A DNA stretch of 64,000 nt from Arbacia lixula (GCA_963669155.1 OZ022588.1:11143067-11207066); one strand, 5' to 3'; numbered from the stretch's first letter, positions 23,470 to 34,129 are shown. Notes: generated from the letters alone by a model not told the origin. Translations and numbers: made by a program.

Positions 23470-26400
23470 TCATTGGCTGCTGAAGTAAGAACCCGGATGC
23501 TGTTCATACATCTGGTGCACTGGAATGTCTGGCAAGACCCTGCTGGGATGTACGTGATACGGCAGTTGTGAAATAACGCTAGGTGTGCGTAATGACGTGC
23601 TGCGCGTATGCGCGTAATCAGTAATTTGACTCATGCTGTGGTCTGAAAGGGCGGAATGTGGGGTATGCGAGTGCGCGCGCGTTGCTCGTTGATCTCTGCT
23701 GTAACGTGACGTGGAGAGAACGCGACTGGACTGCGAAGCGACTGTCTCATACTTGGAATGCACAGTGGAATGTTTGTTGGAATGCACTAGGATCGGTTCT
23801 TGCGCGTACGCACTGTTTCTTGCAACACTGCCCTCTCTGACATCCTTCGTTACATGAGGCGCATAGCCCTGATGATGGTAAGGAATCGTGTAGATGCAGC
23901 TCGGTGGATGATCTGCAGTTTGAACCTCTGGATGATGGCGACCCATGGCTAAGGAACTCTCACTACTGTGTTCTCCCCACGAGTTCCTCCTCCTGATCGC
24001 AAAGGCGACCGCCACAAAACATGACACAAGAACAATGATCAGCACCACGATTATGGCGAGGACGACGATGGCGATGACAATGTTGAAGCTTTGCGTTTCT
24101 TTCCATGACGAGATCGATGTCGGATTCATTGACTGGTTTGTTAATGTGCTCGTTGGCAGGCTTGCTAATGTGCTCGTTGGCGGACTTGCTGATGTGCTCG
24201 TTGACGGATTTGCTAATGTGCTCGTTGACAGACTTGCTAATGTGCTCGTTGACGGATTTGCTACTGTGCTCGTTGACGGACTTGCTAATGTGCTCGTTGA
24301 CGGAGTCGATTCTATATAAACCAATGGTTGGAAAGGCGAAAAGTACTAATAAGATTTCTGCTAATAATGCCTTCTAAAAGTGGTCCATAGAGAGAAGGTC
24401 ATGAGAATGAACAGTCAGTATTCCTCGTACAATAAAACTTGTTTTTAATGAGGTCATAATTATAGTCACGACCGTCACAAAAGTAACTCCCCGACCCTTC
24501 CCTCCCCTTTTCCATGAGCCTTCTCCCTTTTTATAATAATACATTCACTTTCCGGTTTTACAATATGTCCCTTATTTTGCCCATTATTGTATTTTGTGTA
24601 TCATTTGATAAAATGTATTTAAAATCATATGTTTAATCCATTCCGGCGAATTTGTCACAAGCAAACGTTCCTCGACATATCTTCATCCTTAACACTATAA
24701 TGAAAACCTATGAATTAATGTTAATTTAAGTTTTGTATTTATATTACAATATTTACAATACATGTGACAGAATTTATGATGTCAATTTTCAGTCATGTCT
24801 AATATGTATGATTCAATGTTTGAAGGGAAATAAATGTTTTCATCATATCTTAGGCAATCAGTTCATAACCATACATTATTGACATGATTGAAGTTGTAGA
24901 CATAAAGATGGCCAGACATAGCCTTCAAATAATGAGAGTGAATTCACGACAGAAAGCATAAAACGACATGACTGTGAGGTAAGTTCTTCGGACATCTTAC
25001 CGACGCAGATTCGTCCGGCACCAAGATGCGCGGCCCCGTTGTCATGGTAACCAGGGAGACACACGCACTGGTAGGACCCGTCTGTGTTGAGGCATGTAGC
25101 GTACGTGGAACAGTCCGACAGATCTGCGACGTTACATTCGTCCACGTCTTGAAACAGAGAAAAGGAGATTAACAATTACCATCAGGGGAGACTTTCACTA
25201 GAAATTCTGCCGACATTAAGTAAAATGAATGGCTCCTTTAAATATTCACAGGCGTCATGACTAAACACTTCTTACATAACGTGAAAGAGGAAAAAGAAGG
25301 AGAAATTGAACAAAAGCAAGAGCGCGAATGAGAATATAAGAAAGAGATAAACGAAAAGGGTGGGAAAACACGCAAAGGACAAAAGATGAGGGGAGGGGGG
25401 AATGGCGTACAACGCATATACGCAGATACAAGAATACAAACACGAGAAAAACAGCGACAATCGAAGGAAAAGGTGAAAACGGAGGAAATGGGAGAAGACA
25501 AAAGACAGTGCCACCAAGAAATACACAACATACGAGAACGAGGGCAAAATATACATTATGGAGCTACCTTGCACAACAGTAGAATTCAGGTCAAAGCTGA
25601 ATGTGGTATTTCCGATACCCATATCTTGAGCGGGATAGAAGAGGCCCTCCTGGAGGGGATTCATGATGGTGACGTCATCGACGGTGCTATTCGGCGCCAA
25701 TAGAATAGTTACTTTAGTGGCATTCCTTTCCTCGGTAGATTCGACTGTGATGCTGATCAGGGCCTCAAGTATCTCGTATGTTCTTGACAGCCGAATGAAC
25801 AGCTAGGGCGACGGGAGAAAGGGAGACACAGGTGCAATCTGTATTTATTTCTCAACATAATGTTTAGGAAAGGAAATTCACCGAATACAATACTGAGCCT
25901 CTGAAGAGGTTGCGCCCATTTGATTACGATTAGAATTATATTTCATCAGCAGTATAATTTATTTATCATAATCTTACATAATTATATCATTTCAAAATGT
26001 ATTGAAAGAGCATGACTTGTGACCACGTTTAACATTAATTAGTATTAACAAGTATTATATTCCACATACGAAGAATGTTGCTATATGATTGGTCAAGATT
26101 TAATCACGTGATAAAGCGTAGTTTTGCCCATCTGATCATCTGACGACAAAAGTTCGTTACACTCTAGGTGATAGTACTTTTTGGTTTCGCTGATCTCTTC
26201 ACTCCTCACAGGAGTGATCAATATTTTGTGTACGCGCGAAATAAAAGTGCGTTTCACTTGGACTATTAATTGACTATCAGTAGCTCCTACTAACGCGTCC
26301 TAACGATCGTCCTAACGCGCGTACTAAATCGCGTCCTAACGCGTGTTCCCCATGGCAGCGGCTCGGGGTTAGGTAGAGAAGTAAACATTACCTTTATACG

Positions 26401-27629
26401 TTAAATTGTCTTTTTTGGTAAAGATAGTTTGTTTCAGATGTGGAATATAAAGCAAATAATCAACTTTTGGTTTCACGCAATGAGACGAACTATCACTTCC
26501 TTGGCGATCTGAATGTATACCTATCTTTCCTCAGCTGCGCTTCGGAATTATAGCTACATCCAGATCGCCTCGGAAGTGATAGTTCGTCCCATCACCCTCA
26601 CCAACGTTGATTATTGGCTTACTATTTACAGCATGAAAGATTGTCCGTCCCTTTTGCAAGCTTAAAATTTGAAATCGTCTATCACGATCGTAAATTGAAG
26701 AAAGGGTGATTCAAGACCATTTCTAAGAATATAGCGTGTTGAAGCTTTCTGTATATGTAAAAAATTTCAGCCGTTAAATTTCAAACCGACTTTTTTCGTA
26801 CTACGAAAAAAGTATTAGTCTTTGTTACAGTATCTATGTGGTTATTATGCGTGTGTGAAATCCTAATTTTATGAGTAACTACCAAACTTTGGAGATGATT
26901 CTTTCCATAGAACAATTTTTTTCATAATTCGTTTTATAATTTTATAAACAGATTAATCAATAAAGCAGATATCTCAACACAAACTGCTAAGAGCCTGAGG
27001 TAAAGACTATTAATCAGACGTTGTTTACGTGCATTATTTGAATTTTACACTACGTATCAGTTTCAAATTGTGAATATAGAGCTTGCTAACACTTCTCTAT
27101 ATGTTTTGCCAATGTTTCGATGGTTTTGTGGTGATCTGAAAAAGGGACGGGCTGTCTTTAAAGGTGGAACACCATTGGAAACCTTGCAAAATAAATATTA
27201 CTTTTTCTTTACCGATTAGAAGCTTGCAGTCAGGAGTGAGCCTACGATATTAGTTAACATAGTATAAGTCTTACACTGTAAATAACATATGTTCTAATCT
27301 GAGAATAAGCATTGTATTTTGTCCACTTACAGCGTGTTGGAGGTCTTCTTTCAACGTCTGGTTGGTTCCAATCAGATCTGAAAGCCCAGCGGACACACCG
27401 GTCACAGAGGTCAGTGGAAGTCGAAGCACGAAGCGTCTTGGTACTATATATAAACACGTAATATATGAAATGGAAATGACCATTTTTCCCTTCTCTTCTC
27501 CTTAGGCACGGAAATAAAAAACGGTTCATATGATGGCTGGATGCGATAGTATCTTAAAGATATTCCATTTTAGTAATTTCACTTGATATTTTTCTCTCAT
27601 TCTCTCTTTTATATCCAAATAAATACCCT

Positions 27630-27672
<43 letters not shown>

Positions 27673-29993
27673 ATCTCACTTCATTTTCCACTCTCTGTTT
27701 ATCTTTCCCTTTATCTTTCTACCCTCTCTCTCAGGCGCGTATGCAAGGGGGTGGGGGTGGGGGGTTCAGGGGTTCACCCCTCTCCCCCCCCCCCCCCTTT
27801 TCGTTTATTTTGTTTTTGTTTGCTTGTCTTCCCAGAGGTCGGTCTGGTAGACGGACAGTACCCCTACCTAATAATGTATCACTCAAGAAATTGTCAGGAA
27901 AAAAGAGGGCGGATTCCCCCCCCCCCCCCCCCCCGCTCATCACTTTTTAGAGACTGGGCAGAAGATTAAAAAAAAAAATCAGCTCGAACCCCCCCCCCCC
28001 CCTCCCCCTTTCAAAATCCTGCGTACGCGCCTGCTCTCTCTGTATCTTCCCACCTCTATTCCCCCCTCTCTATAATAAATCTCTCTCCCCTGCCACTTTC
28101 TCCCCCTTCCTTGATTTCTCCCCCTCTCTCTCTCCCTCTCTCTCTTTCCTCCTCTCTCCCTCCCTTCCATTTCTCTCTTTCCCTCCCCATCTCCCTCCTC
28201 CTCGCTCTCCCACTCACTATTTCTCGTGATCTATCTTTCCGTATGTCACTCCACCTTACCTTGGCAGTGGCTTCCAATTCGTATTCTTCCATTTCCACAG
28301 CTGCATCCCCCAGCCTCACAAATCTCCTCGCTGGAGCATTCATCCCCCGTCGAGCAGGGCGCCTTTCCTGAAAGAGTCAAACCGACTGTCCTCTTTATCG
28401 TGTTCACATTTAAACCACAGTGCTACATGCAATCAGGGATGTGTTAGGAAGGAGGGACAACTCAACCATAATATATTCAAACATCTGTATGGATACTAAA
28501 GCGTGCTAATGAATGTCAAAAGCATTCCACAATCACTGCAATGCTTTGAAGTCCCATGCGCGGCACCGTCATTTTGCTATCGTCAACTTGGAAAGCAGTA
28601 TCTTTAATTGCCTGTTTTGTTTCTCGAAGCTGTGTTTCTTATCACATTTTTTTGCAATTTTCAAGAAAGTTAAGGGGCAACACCTCTAAAGATCCTGTAT
28701 TCGTTTTTCTTCTAAATAATTGTTGAATGATGCACAAACGGAGATATAAGATAATATTCTTACTTACATAATTAACAAATTTCTTCACTTTCCGGAGATT
28801 TCCGGAAATGTCGGATTCAATCATTATCAAAATCATATATTAAGCTGCTTACTTTCATTAACAGAGTTTGCGTGAATTTGCGTGCAAATGAGATATTTTA
28901 CTTTAAAAAACTGTTTATTTTTGTTCGCTGATATCTCTTTTCCTCACAAAAGTATTTATGCAATCCAACAGAAGTGGACAAGCGAAATAAGACTCTACAT
29001 TTCTTTTGTTCTCTCTGAGAAACCGTTGCTAGGCAATCGTGTTCGTTATTGTTAAAACACGTGAAAAGCACATGCTGAGACCACGCAATTTTTCGGCGGT
29101 GCCACGCATGGGCTCAAAGAAAGAATGTTGTTTCATATCCTTTCCTAACACATCCCTGAATGCAATCAAATCTATGTACTTTGTATTCAGGAAACTTCGT
29201 AAAGGCGACGAAGGGACAAATCAGGGATGTGTTAGGAAAGGATATGAAACAACATTCTTTCTTTGAGCCCATGCGTGGCACCGCCGAAAAATTGCGTGGT
29301 CTCAGCATGTGCTTTTCACGTGTTTTAACAATAACGAACACGATTGCCTAGCAACGGTTTCTCAGAGAGAACAAAAGAAATGTAGGAGTCTTATTTCGCT
29401 TGTCCACTTCTGTTGGATTGCATCAATACTTTTGTGAGGAAAAGAGATATCAGCGAACAAAAATAAACAGTTTTTTAAAGTAAAATATCTCATTTGCACG
29501 CAAATTCACGCAAACTCTGTTATGAAAGTAAGCAGCTTAATATATGATTTTGATAATGATTGAATCCGACATTTCCGGAAATCTCCGGAAAGTGAAGAAA
29601 TTTGTTAATTATGTAAGTAAGAATATTATCTTATATCTCCGTTTGTGCATCATTCAACAATTATTTAGAAGAAAACGAATNNNNNNNNNNNNNNNNNNNN
29701 NNNNNNNNNNNNNNNNNNNNNNNNNNNNNNNNNNNNNNNNNNNNNNNNNNNNNNNNNNNNNNNNNNNNNNNNNNNNNNNNNNNNNNNNNNNNNNNNNNNN
29801 NNNNNNNNNNNNNNNNNNNNNNNNNNNNNNNNNNNNNNNNNNNNNNNNNNNNNNNNNNNNNNNNNNNNNNNNNNNNNNNNATATTCATTGTAAAGACAGG
29901 CCGATACTTCTAGATAGCACAACGGTAGCCAGTTTCCGCAAAATACTGATGCGCAGGTATCATGAAGTGTACGTGTGTTTGTGCGATGGAGAC

Positions 29994-30032
<39 letters not shown>

Positions 30033-30299
30033 TCGAAGGAAAGAGAGAAAGAGAGAGGGGGAGATAGAGATAAAGAAAGAGAGAGAGAGAAAGAGAGCGA
30101 GAGAAGGAGAGAGAGGTAGAGAGAGAGAGAAAGAGAGAGCGAGAGGAGAGAGAGGTAGAGAGAGAGGGGGAGAGAGAGAAAGAGAGAGAGAGCGAGAGAA
30201 AGAGAGAGCGAGAGAAGGAGAGAGAGAGCTAGAGAGAGAGAGGGAGAGAGAGAGAGATCGAAGGAAAGAGAGAAAGAGAGGGAGAGAGAGGGGGAGAGG

Positions 30300-30337
<38 letters not shown>

Positions 30338-33065
30338 AAGAAAGAGTGAGAGAAGAAGAGAGGGAGCTAGAGAGAGGGAGAGAGTGAGAGAGCGACAGAG
30401 AGAGAGATTGGGAATGGGGGGGGGGGGGGGGGGCCGTGATCTCCAGAACAATAAATTCATACATGCTTGTTACGGGGTACAATTCAGAAAGAACAACATA
30501 GGGGTGGGGGTGGGGTGGGGTGTGGGGCGTGGTCTCCAGAAGACTAACACATGCTTTTTAGGGATATGATTCAGACAGAACATTTAATTAGGATTTTATA
30601 CATGCTTGTTAGCGAGAACTACACAGAAGGAACATCAAAGGGGGTGCCTCTCGAATAGACTTAATGGGGATGGGGGGGGGGGGGGGCTGCAAGATGAGCG
30701 CGGATTGCAATGTAGCCGTATTCTTTCTACACCCATGTCTAAACGCAAGGAAGCTACGGACATGCTCGAGCGGTCGTAACCGAGACATTTGTTTAGCATG
30801 CTTACTGCACCTTAAATCCATTCATATTATTGATCTCTAATCAATGTTAGAATTTAAACACAGGTCGAGCTTTTGAAAGGTTAACTCACCTTAGGGCTAA
30901 GGCTAACTGATCTCTTACATACTACAAAGTAGGCTGACTTGACTTCTCAACTCGTTCAGGAGCAAGTTCTTTCCAGAGCAAAACTGATCATTGTATGGCC
31001 GAGCAAGGATTTTGTTGATTTGAAGAGCGCAATCGTAATAATTGTTTGAGCGTATTGCCAACTTGAAAATTCAGTCATCATTTCACCTTTATTTCGCTTA
31101 AAAAAAAAACAACTTTCGTAGCTCATATATCTATCACTAACCCAAAACAATATCTCAATAGCTCATAGAAAAATGTATGCTCTTTCCTGTGATTTCTCTC
31201 TCATTATTTCTCATGTAAGCCTTGACATCAAACCTTAAATCCCTAAAATCGTACTTGATCTTTAATGGGCAAAACACGATGAATTGAAACTCGGCTGTCA
31301 AATACTGTACGGCTAATGGCTCCGTCGTTTACCCAAAGCATTGTGAAAAAGAACGGGCTTCCAACCGAACATCAATTCCATTCTGTATGTTTCTTTACCA
31401 TAAAACTCAGACACAATTGTAAATACAAACTACCAGAGAAAGATAGTTTGGCATTGGTCATAGATTTATTTTCGCTAGATTGTTCGGCATTGGTCGTGGA
31501 TTTATTTTCGCTAGATAGTTCGGCATTGGTCATGGATTTTTTTTTTGCTAGTACTGGATAGTTCGGCATTGGTCCTAGATATTTTTTCGCTAGATTGTTT
31601 GGCATTGGTCATGGATTTATTTTCGCTAGATAGTTCGGCATTGGTCATGAATTTTTTTTTGCTAGTACTAGATAGTTCGGCATTGGTCCTCGATTTTTTT
31701 TTCGCTAGATTGTTTGGCATTGGTCATGGATTTATTTTCGCTAGATAGTTCGGCATTGGTCATGATTTTTTTTCTTGCTAGTACTAGATAGTTCGGCATT
31801 GGTCCTAGATATTTTTTCGCTAGATTGTTTGGCATTGGTCATGGATTTATTTTCGCTAGATTGTTCGGCATTGGTCATGGATTTATTTTCGATAAGGAGT
31901 TCGGCATTGATTATGGATCAATTTTCGCTAGATAGTTCGACATTAATTAAGTATGTTCAGAACCTGTGTTCAGAAAACGCCACGCTGTTCACATTGGACT
32001 TAACTTGTGTTGTCTTCGCATTCAGACTCGATGATACGTCTGGCGAGGACTTTATGCCTGAAAGCTAAATGATGTCCGCTTTGTAGTCCTACTAAATCAT
32101 ACACACAAAGTACACGAGTTACCTTGATCAGATCTGCGTAGGTCGAGTTCTTCACTGTATCATCATACCACACATGAAACTTCATTGGCTCCTCGACCCT
32201 CCGCCGTCTGTCTCCTGCTCCCGCATCAGATTGCGTCGATTCAATTCGATCAAATAACTGTGGGAACGACGATAGCAAACGACCGATCATGAAACGCGAA
32301 CTCTTAAAAAGGGTGACATGCAGTGAATAAATGAAATACAAGTCATGTCTGCCAGTTCCCCAAGGCCTATGTTTCATGGTGTCTAGCATGCACCCATGTC
32401 TCAGAAAAACATATACAACTGAGAACATTAAAACATTACAGTTTGAAGAGTAACCTCATTCTTTTTCTTTCGGTTGAATCATAATCTATCAAGACAGAGA
32501 GATTGATGTAATTGCTTATATCTCGCATATTCATAAGTAACGGTTGGCACTGCGTACTTTATTTTTTATATTCTAGACAAGATCCAGATTTCAAAAGCTG
32601 TCAAATTATCAGATCATTTTTGGTAATTCATCAAAAAATAAAAATAATGAAAGTAATAATCTATAAGGAGAAATCGTGATAGACGTGTATACAATTCGCA
32701 AAATCAGTCTTCGGTCCGTTTTCTTGTACATAATTGTTCACACAATGAAATTCACTTTGACTTTGGGGGAATTAGTTAACTAGAACGAATGTAAAAATAC
32801 GTATGTGCCTGTGGGGTGGGGGAGGAGGGGGGAGGGCGGAAATAAACAAAAAAAAACACCTTTAACTTACCCCATTGTAATCGAGATCTGGGACATAACA
32901 GCCATCAGACGGCTGGTCATCAGTTGACTTTGTCTCAGCTGCCCCAACCAGGCTATACAGCAGGGCTAGCCAGACACAGCTCCGCCATCCCCGCATCCCT
33001 GCTGACTGGAGTTGCTTCACACAGAAAATCATCTTACGGGAAATGCCACGCACAGAAGCCCTCAC
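23470..33065 (-). CDS. Transmembrane mucin-like protein: signal peptide, EGF, SEA-like, cbEGF, Ser/Thr stalk, TM, tail
   Basis: Minus-strand exons are 33065-32871 (signal peptide), 32257-32123, [missing], 28367-28260, 27443-27331, 25802-25568, 25147-25001 and 24311-23470. Exon 1 ends in phase 0. The most natural signal peptide starts at the third Met (32996): [20 protein letters not shown]. Exon 28367 read in phase 1 has six Cys with EGF spacing (C5C5C4C1C10C). Exons 27443 and 25802 form a SEA-like unit ([12 protein letters not shown] ... [13 protein letters not shown]). Exon 25147 is a calcium-binding EGF ([13 protein letters not shown]), flanked by phase-1 introns. The last exon has Ser/Thr-rich 8-residue repeats, a hydrophobic helix ([19 protein letters not shown]), RRR and a tail of about 155 residues with several Tyr (e.g. 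SKYETV). EGF-SEA-EGF-TM is the order in MUC3/13/17-type mucins; orthology is not claimed. Exon 32257 exits in phase 0 but 28367 needs phase 1, so at least one exon is absent. Confidence 0.75.
24139..24305 (-). repeat. 24-base coding minisatellite (8-residue Ser/Thr repeat)
   Basis: About seven head-to-tail 24-base units (plus strand aatgtgctcgttgacggact) lie inside the last exon of the mucin-like gene. On the coding strand they encode variants of PSTSTLAN, a likely O-glycosylated stalk directly before the transmembrane helix. The unit length is a multiple of three, so copy-number change keeps the frame. Confidence 0.9.
24330..24990. other. Intron of the mucin-like gene
   Basis: AT-rich, with no repeat or exon that I can support. 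Confidence 0.55.
26483..26588. repeat. Foldback, gacgaactatcacttcc arms
   Basis: gacgaactatcacttccttggcgatctg is mirrored by cagatcgcctcggaagtgatagttcgtc around a loop of about 50 bases. It is MITE-like and no second copy is seen here. Confidence 0.7.
26638..27157. mobile_element. TTAA-type (piggyBac-like) MITE, copy 1
   Basis: The left end agattgtccgtcccttttgc and the right end aaaagggacgggctgtct are inverted. TTAA follows the right end directly, and TGAA (one change from TTAA) precedes the left. The ends match those of the 310-base element at 61564-61873. An internal tcgtactacgaaaaaag palindrome is also partly shared. There is no transposase. Confidence 0.72.
27630..27670. repeat. CT microsatellite
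   Basis: Nearly pure CT run. Confidence 0.9.
27732..28033. mobile_element. hAT-like MITE rich in G and C tracts
   Basis: The ends CAGGCGCGTATGCA and tgcgtacgcgcctg are inverted. CTCTCTCT (8 bases) lies outside both ends, although the surroundings are a CT repeat, so the target duplication is not unambiguous. The interior holds a G-rich stretch and three long C runs. It lies in an intron of the mucin-like gene. Confidence 0.7.
28040..28235. repeat. CT-rich low-complexity tract
   Basis: A pyrimidine-rich CT/CCT stretch directly downstream of the EGF-like exon (28367-28260). Its open frames (SLPLSLSS) are compositional. Confidence 0.85.
28434..29158 (-). mobile_element. hAT-like non-autonomous element, copy 2 (longer)
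   Basis: The ends CAGGGATGTGTTAGGAAGG and cctttcctaacacatccctg are inverted. ATGCAAT lies just outside both ends (exactly abutting on the left, one base away on the right). It shares most of its interior with 6669-7110 in the opposite orientation, plus about 250 extra bases. It forms one arm of the large inverted repeat described separately. Confidence 0.75.
28700..29680. repeat. Large near-perfect inverted repeat abutting the assembly gap
   Basis: 28700-29158 and 29222-29680 are inverted copies of each other with only occasional differences (for example one extra G in the right arm). They are separated by about 63 bases. Each arm is a hAT-like element or most of one. The right arm ends exactly where the N run begins. 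Either a genuine palindrome of two elements or an assembly artefact could produce this. Confidence 0.85.
29222..29680 (+). mobile_element. hAT-like element, copy 3, cut by the gap
   Basis: It starts CAGGGATGTGTTAGGAAAGG and matches copy 2 in inverse up to the N run. The distal third of the element is not seen after the gap. Confidence 0.75.
29681..29880. other. Assembly gap (200 N)
   Basis: Exactly 200 undetermined bases. This is probably a placeholder length rather than a measured size. It falls between exons 32123 and 28367 of the mucin-like gene, where an exon is missing. Confidence 0.99.
29996..30415. repeat. Long GA-rich polypurine tract
   Basis: About 420 bases almost entirely of A and G on the plus strand (GA, GAAA and GGA words with rare pyrimidines), followed by a G run at about 30417-30433. 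All long frames here (RERERE / SLSLSL) are artefacts. Confidence 0.9.
31449..31950. repeat. Minisatellite, unit about 36 bases, about 14 copies with higher-order order
   Basis: The unit is ggcattggtcatggatttattttcgctagatagttc. Three variants (…cgctagatagtt, …gctagtactagatagtt and cctagatattttttcgctagattgttt) succeed each other in a repeating order. That implies the array grew by duplicating a multi-unit block. The unit is free of stops in some frames on both strands, giving spurious frames ([21 protein letters not shown]). It lies in an intron of the mucin-like gene. Confidence 0.85.
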
Positions 33066-33079
33066 TCTTGGATGAGTCG

Positions 33080-33500
33080 CGTTTTATAATTGCGATGTTT
33101 TTTATTCTTATAGTGTTGATTTCGTTCTGCCGAGTGTGCAATTTGCTTGAATTGACCGACATGAAATTAATTTCTGTAAGCAATTCAGTTATGAAGGCAA
33201 CGACGACTGTGTTAAATCGTAAGCTAACGGAGATGTATAGGTAGGCCCAACACCACCTGACTGAGTAGTGTTCGAATGCTATGCAAATCGGATTATGAAA
33301 TGTTTTTATATACCCATGAATGGGTTTTTGTCTAGAGGCAAAGCGTGCAATGTACTTTTGACGCCGTCGAGATCAACCGGAGCAGAGTTGCATACTGATT
33401 GGACCGTGTCTTCCGCGGTGGCTTCTAGAAATAGTTTTGATTGGCTGACGGACCTAGGCTACCTGTACAATGTCGATTTTGATTGGTTGTTTCGACGAAT
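33080..33500 (-). promoter_or_regulatory. CCAAT-box cluster upstream of the mucin-like gene
   Basis: Three ATTGG words (CCAAT on the minus strand) stand at about 33398, 33440 and 33482, each as gattgg, spaced about 42 bases apart. They lie 330-420 bases upstream of the first Met on the gene's strand. Their regular spacing and position fit a promoter. I see no clear TATA box. Confidence 0.4.
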
Positions 33501-33904
33501 GGGCTCCACATACATAATAGAGAGGAAGTCTTTAGAGAGGTACAGCAATTTTCATCATACCAACTTACAACAATATTAGGCGCTTTTGTATCAGAGTGAT
33601 TTAATAAATTCAACAAAAGATATAAGATTATATATTTTTTTTAGAATACAAACCCCTAGACCAAGACTAGTCCGTGTGCAGCCCCGTGTGCGGCACCGCG
33701 CGTCAAGCAAAATGACCGCACTCCGCTATGCCCAGCTGGCGTCTTGGCATGTGTCCGATCATCAAAGCGTCAAAGCATCGACCTGTCCATGCTCAAAGCA
33801 AGGTCAATCTAATCAATACTCATGGGTACTGGAAGGCATGGAGGTATGATATGCTCGTGCGCGTGTGCTTGAAATTTTTATTTGCAACTTTTTTTTATTG
33901 GTAT

Positions 33905-34052
33905 AGACAATGGCCGTTACCAGGGGGTGGGGGAGGGGGGTGAACGAGCACTGCTTGACATCAGCATTGGTAATGTTTGGTCTCCCCCCCCCCCCCCCCC
34001 AAAGCACCCCTCCTTGAAAAAAAAGATGGTGACGGCACTGGAGACGCCTATG
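33905..34052. mobile_element. G/C-tract MITE-like repeat, copy 3
   Basis: It runs from atggccgttaccagggggtg through a G-rich part and a C run of about 16 to gatggtgacggcactggag. The inverted ends (ggccgttacc / ggtgacggc) resemble the other G/C-tract elements in this window. Confidence 0.45.
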
Positions 34053-34054
34053 TG

Positions 34055-34094
<40 letters not shown>
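34052..34094. repeat. GT microsatellite
   Basis: GT dinucleotide run with one GC interruption. Confidence 0.9.
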
Positions 34095-34100
<6 letters not shown>

Positions 34101-34129
34101 GGAGGTTTACCTCCTTGGTTGAAATAAGG

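Larger units (their letters stand above)
25803..27330. other. Intron of the mucin-like gene, holding a hairpin and a MITE
   Basis: It contains the hairpin at 26483-26588 and the TTAA-type element at 26638-27157. A cluster of related ctaacgcg phrases occurs near 26290-26345. No exon was recognised. Confidence 0.55.

Noticed and set aside
24139-24305. CRISPR-like array
   Set aside because: Units are contiguous with no unique spacers and are in a coding exon of a eukaryotic gene. The same reasoning excludes 31449-31950.
24105-24377. Plus-strand frames with MCSLTDLL / NVLVDGFA repeats
   Set aside because: Antisense of the Ser/Thr stalk minisatellite of the mucin-like gene.
28260-28367. Reading exon 28367-28260 in phase 0 ([16 protein letters not shown]...)
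   Set aside because: It is open, but only phase 1 gives the six-Cys EGF pattern and joins exon 27443. Phase 0 leads to a stop in that next exon.
28642-29680. Two identical predicted peptides starting [13 protein letters not shown] on opposite strands
   Set aside because: They are the two arms of the inverted repeat of hAT-like elements, not a duplicated gene.
29960-30480. Long open frames on both strands (RERERE and SLSLSL proteins)
   Set aside because: They come only from the GA/CT low-complexity tract. The same applies to frames at 5751-6026, 38324-38569, 41261-41531, 42621-42977, 62142-62348 and 62468-62681.
31316-32068. Open frames with [11 protein letters not shown] or [12 protein letters not shown] repeats
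   Set aside because: Artefact of a minisatellite with unit length near 36 bases. Both strands are open, no splice or start context fits, and it lies in an intron of the mucin-like gene.
33586-33943. Plus-strand frames with moderately high GC (MTALRYAQLASWHV)
   Set aside because: No homology recognised, no good splice sites, and they overlap the G/C-tract element downstream.
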